Source: Streptomyces tuirus
GTDB taxonomy: Bacteria > Actinomycetota > Actinomycetes > Streptomycetales > Streptomycetaceae
NCBI GenBank assembly: GCA_018195615.1
Contig: JAGTPG010000001.1
Span: 744,001 to 808,000, forward strand
Direction of reading: 5' to 3'
DNA length: 64,000 bases
Part shown: one piece after another, positions 55,889-64,000 of the stretch
Layout: each line of letters starts with the position of its first letter
How positions within the stretch are numbered: position 1 is the first letter of the stretch
Notes under the pieces: model-generated
What the model was told of the DNA's origin: nothing
The model's input: the letters and a program-made list of their open reading frames with translations, nothing else
Databases searched by the model: none
Position numbers and translations under genes: made by a program

Positions 55889-56856
55889 GGGGTGCTGCTC
55901 CCTTGAGGGGCGGTGGAGGGAGCGCCGTGGGGTGGCGCGACCTGCTGGCGGGCCGGTGCGGGGCGTGGCGGCTCGGTGGCCGCGGACCGCTCGGCTCGGC
56001 GGAGGAACGGGAGGGAGTGCTCGGCGTGTCGCGGGCCGGCGTGGGAGTGGCGGGGCAGTTCGACGACGGTCAGGCCCTGGTACCCGGTGGCGGCGAGGGC
56101 CGCCAGGACCGGTGGGAAGTCGATCTCCCCGTCTCCGAAGGGGAGGTGCTCGTGGACGCCGCGCCGCATGTCCTCGATCTGGACGTGTCGCAGCCAGGGG
56201 GCGGCGTCTCGCACGCAGTCGGCGGGAGAGCGCGGTTCGAGGCACTGGCAATGGCCGATGTCGAGGGTGAGGCCGAGAGGTTCGGGGTCGCCGAGGGTGC
56301 GGCGGAGGTGGTGGAAGTCGGCCAGGGTGGCGAGGAGGTGTCCCGGTTCGGGTTCGACGGCGAGCGGGACGCCGGCGGAGGCGGCGGCCTCCAGGACGGG
56401 TGCGATGCTCTCGGCGAGGCGCTTCCACGCGGTGTCCGTGTCGGTGCCTTCGGGGACGACTCCGCTGAAGCAGTGCACGGCGTGGGCGCCGAGGTCGGCC
56501 GCGACCCGCACAGCCCGCAGGAGCAGGTCGGCGCGGCGGGCCCGGCCGCCGGCGTCGGGGTCCAGCAGTGAGGGGCCGTGTTTGCGGCGCGGGTCGAGCA
56601 CATAGCGGGCGCCGGTCTCGACGGTGACGCCGAGGCCGAGTTCGTCCAGCCGCTGTGCGACCTTGCGGGTGCGGGTGGCGAGGTCGGGGGCGAGCGGGTC
56701 GAGGTGCATGTGATCGAGCGTCAGTCCGACACCGTCGTAGCCGAGGTCGGCGAGGAGGGCGAGCGCGTCGTCGAGGCGGAGGTCGGCGAGGCCGTTGGTG
56801 CCGTAGCCGAAGCGGAGGCGGGGTTGGGCGTCCGGGACGCCGGGCTCTGTGCTCAC
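55885..56856 (-). CDS. sugar-phosphate isomerase/epimerase family protein
   Basis: A 323-residue TIM-barrel protein, GTG 56856 overlapping the EboC stop (GTGA). RLRFGYGTNGLADLRLDDAL and GYDGVGLTLDHMHLDPLAPD open the barrel; VPLAVEPEPGHLLATLADFH, GLTLDIGHCQCLEPR, LRHVQIEDMRRGVHEHLPFG and LTVVELPRHSHAGPR give the four metal-ligand strands. The C-terminal 45 residues are a disordered Ala/Pro/Gln tail. It is embedded in the ebo operon, so it probably acts on the trafficked or activated sugar. Confidence 0.8.
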   Translation of the reverse strand: MSTEPGVPDAQPRLRFGYGTNGLADLRLDDALALLADLGYDGVGLTLDHMHLDPLAPDLATRTRKVAQRLDELGLGVTVETGARYVLDPRRKHGPSLLDPDAGGRARRADLLLRAVRVAADLGAHAVHCFSGVVPEGTDTDTAWKRLAESIAPVLEAAASAGVPLAVEPEPGHLLATLADFHHLRRTLGDPEPLGLTLDIGHCQCLEPRSPADCVRDAAPWLRHVQIEDMRRGVHEHLPFGDGEIDFPPVLAALAATGYQGLTVVELPRHSHAGPRHAEHSLPFLRRAERSAATEPPRPAPARQQVAPPHGAPSTAPQGSSTP

Positions 56857-57961
56857 GTCACGCTCACCTTTCTCGCGAATCTCGCTCCGAGCGGGGCCAG
56901 GGCCGCGATGAGGAGGGCCGTGGCCGTGCGGCTGGAGCGGGCGGTCAGGGTGGCCTGGAGGGGGATCGTGGCGCGGATGCCGGCGCCGACGGCGCGTTGG
57001 GTGAGAGGAGGTGAGGGGTTGAGGATGGCGTGGAAGTAGGGGCGGGCGGTGGTTGCGGCGTAGGCGGCTGCCAGGCCGGTGGTGAGGAGCGCTCCGGACT
57101 CCGGCCCTGGGTGTCGGGCAGTTCGAGGGCCCGTCGGGCCGTGGGCAGGTGCCTGTCGGCCGCCTGTCATCAGCCCAGCGGGGCGGGGCGTCACCCGTAG
57201 GGTCAGCAGGGCGGTCGTCGCGAGGGCCGCCGACGGGGCCAGGGGTGAGCCGCCCCGGGCCTCCTGGCGGGAGACCGTCGTGACGGCCAGGGTGTGGGTG
57301 CCCAGGAGCATGGCGGAGGGCAGTGCGCCTCGGGTGCGGCCGGTCGTGGCCGCGGCTCCCAGGAGCAGGTCGAGTCCGCGAGCCGCGGCCATGGCCACGG
57401 GTCCGGCGGGCGTGTGTTTCAGGGTGAGGTCGTACGCCCAGACGGTCGCCGCGAGGGGCGCGGCGACGGCGAGGGCCGGGCGGCCCGCGCGGGCGGCCAG
57501 GGCCAGTCCGGCCGCGGTGAGGGCACAGGCCGCCGTGAGCGCGGCGGACGGCCGGACGCGGCCGGAGGGCAGCGGGCGGTGCGGGCGTTCGACGGCGTCG
57601 ACGTCCCGGTCCGCCCAGTCGTTGAGGGCCATGCCGGCCTCGTAGAGGCAGAGGGAGGAGCCGATGGCGAGCAGGGTGCGGGAGTTGGGTGCCGCGCCGA
57701 CCGCGGCCGTGCCGGCCAGGGCGTCGCCGGGGACGCTGAACAGGGCGGGCAGACGCAAGAGTTCGGCCCAGGCGCGGCCACGCTGTGAGCGGCCGGTACC
57801 TCGGCAGGGTGACGTGCCGGCGGTGCCCTCGGGGCTTCCTTTGGCCGCGTCCGCCCTACTGTCCCCGCCGGGCCGGTCGTCCCGCTCGTACCCGGCGACC
57901 GTGTGCCCCTCCCGGGTGAGCTGCCGGCTTCCGGCAGGGCACTTTCGCCGCGCCGCGTCAC
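56853..57961 (-). CDS. eboC: UbiA-like prenyltransferase (EboC)
   Basis: The GTG at 57961 overlaps the inositol-phosphate synthase stop, and one C missing near 57914-57916 connects it to the conserved frame, giving 369 residues. After a ~70-residue basic tail, the UbiA signature appears: RAWAELLRLPALFSVPGDA and GMALNDWADRDVDAVERPHR PLPSGR, including the Asp-rich NDxxDxxxD motif. About seven spans follow. EboC is the membrane prenyltransferase of ebo clusters; the isoprenoid acceptor is unknown. Confidence 0.8.
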
Positions 57962-59118
57962 CGTACGTCTCCCGACTCGTCGACCCGCGCCGGGCCCGCC
58001 TCCCGCAGGCTCCGCGCGAAACCGACCAGCGCCTCGTACTGCTCGGCCAGCCCCGACGGCCCTTCCCCCACGGGGTCCTTGAAGTAGAAGCCGAGTGCTC
58101 CGAGCGGCCCGGAGAGCTCCCTCTCGTGGGCGCGGGCGGTCAGCCGGGCCAGGTCGAGGACCAGGGGTGCGGCCAGCGCCGAGTCGCAGCCCTGCCAGAT
58201 GGTCTGGAGGATCATGCGGGTGCCGAGGAAGCCGTCGAAGGCGATGTGGTCCCAGGCGGTCTTCCAGTCGCCGAGGGCCGGGACGTCGTCGATGTGGACC
58301 TCGCCCTCGGGGACGGTGCCGAGGGTGTCGGCGAGGACGCGTTCCTTACCGGCGTTCTTCGCCGCGGCGGCGGCCGGGTCGGCGAGGGCCGCGCCGTCGC
58401 CGCCGCCGAGCAGGTTCGTGCCGGACCAGGCCCGGACGCTGAGCGCCCGCTGCGCGAACATCGGGCCCAGCACGGCCCGTAGCAGTGTCTGTCCGGTCTT
58501 GCCGTCCCGGCCGGCGTGGGGCAGGCCGCTCCACTCGGCCTCGCGGGCGGCGTCGGGGTGGTGCATGCCCTCGGAGGGGGTGAAGTTGACGTAGGGGCAG
58601 CCCGCGCGGAGGGCCGCCAGTGCGTACAGGGTGCTGGCGGGCAGGGGGGCGCCGGGCCCCTGGGAGGCGGGTTCGGTGGAGGCGACGTTCATCACGACGG
58701 CCCGCTCCAGCTCGTGGCGGTGCGCGAAGTCGCGTATGTCGTCGGCGAAGGCCGTGATCAGTTCGGCTTCGGTCCTGCTGTCCCCGGGAGTGGGGCCGCC
58801 GGGCCTGATCTCCCGGTCAGCGGCGGCGAGTTCGGCGGCGACGGCGGTGGCGACGCCGGGTGGGAGGACGCCGCCGGCGGTCAGGGACTCGGCGCGTTTG
58901 GGGAGGGGGCAGTCGAGGGTGTCGTGGCCGCCGAAGACGAGGTCGGACAGCGCGGGCAGGCCGCTGTCGGTGAACGCCGGGGTCTCGGTCACCATGCCGG
59001 TGGGCGGGTGCAGTCCCGCGGCGACGGCGGCGCACCCCGTGACGACGGTGGTGGCGACGGAGCCCCGGGCTCCGATCAGCCACACCCCCACACGCGGTCG
59101 GGAGAGGGACGCGGACAT
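57958..59118 (-). CDS. inositol-3-phosphate synthase (myo-inositol-phosphate synthase)
   Basis: A 386-residue protein from ATG 59118 after AGGAGGCTGC. VGVWLIGARGSVATTVVTGC is the Rossmann start and VMNVASTEPASQGPGAPLPA, VNFTPSEGMHHPDAAREAEW and RAWSGTNLLGGGDGAALADP follow the enzyme's order. It cyclises glucose-6-phosphate to inositol-3-phosphate. It heads the ebo-type operon, so inositol phosphate may be the operon's substrate. Streptomyces usually have a second, housekeeping copy. Confidence 0.85.
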   Translation of the reverse strand: MSASLSRPRVGVWLIGARGSVATTVVTGCAAVAAGLHPPTGMVTETPAFTDSGLPALSDLVFGGHDTLDCPLPKRAESLTAGGVLPPGVATAVAAELAAADREIRPGGPTPGDSRTEAELITAFADDIRDFAHRHELERAVVMNVASTEPASQGPGAPLPASTLYALAALRAGCPYVNFTPSEGMHHPDAAREAEWSGLPHAGRDGKTGQTLLRAVLGPMFAQRALSVRAWSGTNLLGGGDGAALADPAAAAAKNAGKERVLADTLGTVPEGEVHIDDVPALGDWKTAWDHIAFDGFLGTRMILQTIWQGCDSALAAPLVLDLARLTARAHERELSGPLGALGFYFKDPVGEGPSGLAEQYEALVGFARSLREAGPARVDESGDVR

Positions 59119-59201
59119 GTGCAGCCTCCTGGTCGTGCGCGAACCCGGTGGGAGGGGAAGAGACGGCGGGCGGGGGTCCGGCGTCCCCCGCCCGCCGCCG
59201 T

Positions 59202-62200
59202 TCAGTCGCCCTTGACGGGCAGTTCCTTCAACTGGATGTTGCGGAAGGAGACCTGGTCGTCGGCGCCGTGGTTCTGCAGGCCGATGTAGCCGTCGGTCAG
59301 ACTCCGCTGGGGGTCCTTGTTGGTGAAGTCGTTGATCTTCACTCCGTTGAGGAACACCTGGAGGCGTTCGCCCTGGACCTTGATCTCGTAGGAGTTCCAC
59401 TGGCCGGGCGGCCGCAGAACCTGGTCACGAGCCTTGATGTTGGCCGACTTGAACGAGTAGACGGAGCCCGTGGTGCGGTCGGGGGCGTCCGTGGCGTCGA
59501 TCTGGATCTCGTAGCCCTTGTGCACCGCGGACCAGGGGTCGTCGGAGGCCGGGAAGCCCACGAAGATCCCGGAGTTGTCGTCGCCCCGCATCTTCCAGTC
59601 GAGCTTGAGGGAGTACGACTTCAGCTCCTTGGCCTGGTACCAGAGCAGACCCATGCCGCCCTCGGACTCCATCACGCCGTCCTTGACGACGAACTTGCCA
59701 GGGCCTGCCTGCTTCCAGCCGTCCAGGGTCTGGCCGTTGAAGATCTTCCGGTGGTCCTTGCTCGGCTTGCAGTCCGCCTTGACCTGGCCGGTGGCGTACT
59801 GGAGACCGCCGAGCAGATGGGCCCGGAAGGCCTCTTCGGTGTAGGACTCCTTGGTGTGGCCGCCGCCGGTGTAGAAGGAGCGGCCGCCGCCGTAGCTCTG
59901 GCACCAGGCGATCGGGTGGTCGCCCTTCATGGTGCCGCCCTGGTAGGTGGTCTCGTCGAGGGTGGCGAGGACCTTGGCCTGCTCGCGGGGGTTGGTGCGG
60001 TAGTTGTACCACTCGTCGGTGCGCTCCCAGGCCTCGTCCAGGTGCCCGGTCGACGGATGGTCGTGGTCCTCGACGCGCACGGTGGCCTTCTGGATGGCCG
60101 GGTGTGAGTCGAAGTAGGCGCCGACGAGGCCGCCGTAGAACTCCCAGTCGTACTCGGTGTCGGCGGCGGCGTGGATGCCCATGTAGCCGCCGCCGTTCTT
60201 CACGTAGTTCTCGAACGCCTGCTGCTGCTCGGCGTTGAGCACGTCACCTGTGGTGGACAGGAAGGCCACCGCGTCGTACTTGGCGAGGTTGGCCGTGGTG
60301 AACTGCTTGGCCTCCTCGGTCGCGTCGACCGTGATGCCGGCCGGGCCGCCGAGCTCCTTCAGGGCGGCGATGCCGGCCGGGATGGAGTCGTGGCGGAAGC
60401 CGGCGGTCTTGGAGAAGACCAGGACCTTCTTGCCGCCCTTGAACGGCTCCTTGGAGAACTCGAAGTCGTCCACGTCGTACAGCGCGCCCTCGCCGCCCTT
60501 GAAGACCAGGTAGATGTCCGTCGTCTTCTTGGGCAGCGACCGCAGCGGCACGTCGACGTTCTGGAAGGTCTCCCAACCGCCGGTCGGCGGGATGTACGCC
60601 GAGCCGTGCAGCGGTCCGTCGGGCGAGCCGGTGCGCAGCTCGACGAAGCCGCCCTCGCCGCCGGAGGAGGCCCTTACGGTCATCTTCTTCTGCCCGTCGA
60701 ACCGGTAGGGGGTGAAGGAGATCCAGTCGCCGTCGTTGATGTCGCCGACGGTCTTGCCGCCGTTGGCGCCGGTCTTCTCGATGACCGACACGCCCGACTG
60801 GGTGGTGAAGTGCTCGCCCTGGCGGTGCAGCGGCTGGAGCACGGTGCGGGCGGTGCCGGTGAGCTCCTCCTGGCCGTTGGCCCCACCGTCGGTGTAACTG
60901 GCGCCGACGACGCCGTAGATGTTGGCGTTGGGGTCGTGGCCGCCGTCACCGGGGGCGGCTTCAGGGTGCCCTCGCAGCCCATCTCGCTGGTCAGCTCGTG
61001 GGCGTGGGAGTCGTGGCCGAGGCTGTAGACGACCTTGACCTTGGAGCAGTCGACCGTCTCCTCGGGGTCGGTGACGGTCACCTTGAACGGTACGGGCTTG
61101 CCGAACTCGGCCAGGGTGCCGTTGCCCGGGACGTCGATCCGCACCTTGGGCTCGGTGTTGCCGACCACGATCCGGACGCTGGCGTTGCCCGTGTTGCCCT
61201 CGGGGTCCTTCGCGGTGAAGGTCGCGTTGTAGGTGCCGACCTTCTTGTACCGGTGGGTGGGGTTGAGGCCCTCTCCCTTGGTGCCGTCGCCGAAGTCCCA
61301 GCTGTAGGTGAGGTCGGTGGAGTCGGCGTCCTTGGCGGAGGCGGTGAACTTGACCTTCAGGCCGGCCGCGCCGGACGTCTTGTCGGCCCTCACCTCGGCG
61401 ATCGGAGAGAAGCCGTCCTCGGCGTTCTCGATCCGGTACAGCGCGGAGTGCTCGTCGCCCTGGAACCAGGAGACGCCGTAGTCGAGGACGTAGAGCGCGC
61501 CGTCGGGACCGAACTCCATGTCCATGATCTGGGTGCCGGTCCACGGGAAGTCGTTGATCTTCGCGACCGTGCCGTCCTCGTTCTGCTCGATCCGCTTGAT
61601 CCAGCGGCGGCCGAACTCACCGGCGAAGAAGTCGCCGTCGTAGGCCTCGGGGAACTTCACGCTGGAGTCGAGTTCGGGGTCGTAGCGGTAGACCGGGCCT
61701 GCCATCGGGGACTCGGAGCCGGTGCCGAACTCGGGCACGGAGCCGTCGTCGTACGGGATCCACGCGGCCTGCGCGGGCGGCAGGTCGACCAGGCCCGTGT
61801 TGTGCGGCGAGGTGTTCTTCGGGGCGGCGCAGTCGAACTTCTCGCCGGACTCCTTGGTGGCGAAGTCGTAGTCGACGTAGGCGTCGTTGTCGCCCGTGCA
61901 GAACGGCCAGCCGAAGTTGGCGGCCTTGGTCACCTTGGCGAACTCGACCTGTCCCGCCGGGCCGCGCTTGGGTCGGCGGCGCCCGCGTCGGGGCCGTAGT
62001 CGCCGACGTACACGATGCCGGTCTTGTCGTCGACGCTCATCCGGAACGGGTTGCGGAAGCCCATCGCGTAGATCTCGGGGCGGGTCTTCTCGGTGCCCGG
62101 GGCGAAGAGGTTGCCCTCCGGGATCGTGTACGAGCCGTCCGCGGCGACCTTGATGCGCAGGATCTTGCCCCGCAGGTCGTTGGTGTTGGCGGAGCTGCGG

Positions 62201-62922
62201 CGGGCGTCGAAGGCCGGGTTGCGGTTCGGCCGGTCGTCGATCGGGGTGAAGCCGTCGGAGGCGAAAGGGTTGGTGTCGTCGCCGGTCGACAGGTAGAGGT
62301 TGCCGTCCGCGTCGAAGTCGATGTCGCCACCGACGTGGCAGCAGGTGCCGCGGGAGGCGGCGACGTCGATGACCTTCTTCTCGCTGGCCTTGTTCAGCGT
62401 GCCGTTGGCGTTGAGCACGAAGCGGGAGAGGCGGTTGACGCCGTCGAACTTCTTGAAGTCCTCGGCGGTGCCGGTCTCCGGGGCGTCGCCCGCTGGGGTG
62501 TCGAGCGGCGGGGCGTAGTAGAGGTAGATCGCCCGGTTGTTCTTGAAGTCCGGGTCGACGGCGACGCCCTGGAGGCCTTCCTCGTCGTGGCTGTAGACGT
62601 CGAGCTTGCCGGCGACCTTGGTGACGCCGCCCTGGTCGGTGAGGCGCAGCGTGCCGTCGCGCGAGGTGTGCAGGACGCTGCGGTCCGGGAGCACGGCGAG
62701 CGACATCGGCTCGCCCGTCTCGGGTTCGCCCTTGGCGAGCGGCACCTGCTGGAACTGGCCCTCGGCGGCTGCCGGTTCGTCGTGCTCCGGGTGGCCGGGG
62801 TGGGCGCCGGCGACGGTGGCCGGAGCGCCCACGGCCAGCATCAGGCCGGTGAACAGGGCGAGGGCGGTGCGGAGTCCGGGATGCCTCGCCGCGCGGGCGC
62901 TTCTTGGTCTGGTTCTGTGCAC
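59202..62922 (-). CDS. secreted PQQ-type sugar dehydrogenase / PKD / CBM / ThuA / DUF1080 multidomain protein (frames restored)
   Basis: About 1240 residues from GTG 62922 (GGAGGG upstream). A signal peptide (LRTALALFTGLMLAVGAPAT) leads to a six-bladed soluble glucose-dehydrogenase-like propeller (about 55-480; GLQGVAVDPDFKNNRAIYLY, CCHVGGDIDFDADGNLYLST). Then come PKD domains (FTASAKDADSTDLTYSWDFG), a CBM6-like domain, ThuA (VLVFSKTAGFRHDSIPAGIA, GGGYMGIHAAADTEYDWEFY) and a C-terminal 3-keto-disaccharide hydrolase domain (SGIFVGFPASDDPWSAVHKG). Breaks at 61970 and 60951 each need one base. It probably oxidises and cleaves 3-keto glycosides outside the cell. Confidence 0.8.
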
Positions 62923-63120
62923 GAAGTCCCTCCGGGAACGGGGTGGGCCGTACGGGATGGGTGCGAAGACGTGCGGTGCGGGCGCCGGGGTGCGCCGTCA
63001 CCCCGGAGGTGCGTGTGTCCTGAACACATCAAGGACGGTAACCGCGTCCGTCCGGGGCGAACACCCCTTGCGTCAGGATCGATCGAGCTTTCTCCCATCA
63101 CAGGACAAAGCAGGATCGGT

Positions 63121-63170
63121 GCAGGTCGGAGGGGGACCGGCGGTGCTGCCGGTCCCCGTCCCCGACCTGC
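63121..63170. terminator. large stem-loop between the isomerase and sugar-dehydrogenase genes
   Basis: GCAGGTCGG (63121-63129) pairs with CCGACCTGC (63162-63170), and GGGGACCGGC (63132-63141) with GCCGGTCCCC (63148-63157), apart from small unpaired bases. It lies just after the stop of the leftward isomerase, ending that transcript. Confidence 0.7.
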
Positions 63171-63184
63171 GCCGGGTGCGTGGT

Positions 63185-64000
63185 TCAGCTGTTGAACGCG
63201 GCGTCGAAGGACGCGCTGGGCGGCTCGAAGTCGAAGGCCTTGAGGCGGGTCAGCGCCTCCGGCGCCCCTGCAGCCGGTCCATGCCGGCGTCCTCCCACTC
63301 GACCGAGACCGGGCCCTGGTAGTCGATGGAGCGCAGCATCCGGAAGACGTCCTCCCAGGGCACGTCGCCGTGCCCGGCGGAGACGAAGTCCCAGCCGCGC
63401 CGCGGGTCACCCCAGGGCAGGTGGGAGCCGAGCCGGCCGTTGCGTCCGTCGAGGCGCTTGCGGGCCTCCTTGCAGTCGACGTGGTAGATCCGGTCGCGGA
63501 AGTCCCAGAGGAAGCCGACCGGGTCGAGGTCCTGCCACACGAAGTGGGAGGGGTCGAAGTTCAGCCCGAACGCCGGGCGGTGGTCGACGGCTTCCAGCGC
63601 ACGGACGGTCGTCCAGTAGTCGTACGCGATCTCGCTGGGGTGGACCTCGTGCGCGAACCGCACGCCCTCGGCGTCGAAGACGTCCAGGATCGGGTTCCAG
63701 CGGTCGGCGAAGTCCTGGTAGCCGCGTTCGATCATCGCGTCGGGCGCGGGCGGGAACATGGCGACCAGGTGCCAGATGGCGGATCCGGTGAAGCCGATGA
63801 CGGTGTCGACGCCGAAGGCGGCGGCGGCGCGGGCGGTGTCCTTCATGCGGTCCGCGGCCCGCTGCCGGACCCCTTCCGGGTCTCCGTCACCCCACACCTC
63901 GCCCGGCACGATCGCCTGGTGGCGTTCGTCGATGATGGCGTCGCAGACGGCCTGGCCGACCAGGTGGTTGGAGATGGCCCAGCATTTCAGGCCGTACTTG
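63185..64000 (-). CDS. sugar-phosphate isomerase/epimerase (5' end beyond window)
   Basis: The frame is open to the right edge ([20 protein letters not shown] precedes the visible ATG-like point). [77 protein letters not shown] and [14 protein letters not shown] are barrel metal-site strands. One G missing near 63264-63267 separates the C-terminus [17 protein letters not shown]. Such proteins accompany ThuA-type enzymes in 3-keto-glycoside pathways, in agreement with the neighbouring gene. Confidence 0.8.

Overview
The window reads as a piece of Streptomyces (or close actinomycete) chromosome. GC is very high, GTG starts are common, neighbouring genes overlap by four bases (ATGA/GTGA), and the gene families are typically streptomycete. 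No gene-free stretch exceeds 300 bases; the longest gaps (36136-36390 and 62923-63184) hold an operator/repeat array and a terminator. The identities below come from reading translations and motifs; no database search was run.

1-11212: right part of an integrated element, most likely a prophage. A leftward early operon runs down to a RecE-like exonuclease and a RecT-like partner, with an unbroken chain of 13 small genes joined by overlaps. Then come an Xis-like protein, an XRE regulator, a divergent control region, a rightward regulator and a tyrosine integrase. The right end lies inside an MHS-type MFS transporter (11213-12483), which has lost its 5' end.

12518-17298: two VOC proteins, an ArsR regulator with a palindromic operator, a serine hydrolase, and an overlapping pair resembling the fungal saccharopine dehydrogenases LYS9 and LYS1.

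17436-24781: a cluster that looks like pterin or FAPy chemistry coupled to membrane and glycan enzymes. It contains a GTP cyclohydrolase II homologue with Met-120 at the product-specificity position, a creatininase-family amidohydrolase, a flippase-like membrane protein, a methyltransferase, a GT4 glycosyltransferase, a 6-pyruvoyltetrahydropterin-synthase homologue, a zinc-less MDR dehydrogenase and a CDP-alcohol phosphatidyltransferase. Its product is unknown to me.

24794-32311: HxlR/RidA, a substrate-binding lipoprotein divergent from a CooC-like ATPase, an alpha/beta hydrolase, an EF-G gene reduced to its two ends, a YceI protein and an NmrA-type reductase. 32394-38149: a resorcinol/hydroxyquinol catabolic operon with a divergent AcoR-like regulator and a repeated operator that also occurs upstream of yceI. 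38257-38340: tRNA-Leu(GAG).

39893-50256: an oxalate island with formyl-CoA transferase, a TPP-dependent oxalyl-CoA decarboxylase candidate, an NDP-forming acyl-CoA synthetase and an OxlT-like carrier, divergent from sucC, sucD and an aldehyde dehydrogenase. 50415-59118: an ebo-type metabolite-trafficking operon starting with inositol-3-phosphate synthase. 59202-64000: a large secreted sugar dehydrogenase/ThuA/3-keto-glycoside hydrolase protein and a sugar-phosphate isomerase.

About 25 genes' worth of reading-frame breaks run through the window. Each is repaired by adding one G or C to a short G/C run, and each repaired gene then has a length divisible by three. I treat these as base-calling deletions, not pseudogenes, and annotate the full genes across them. 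The truncated transporter and the EF-G remnant look genuinely broken.
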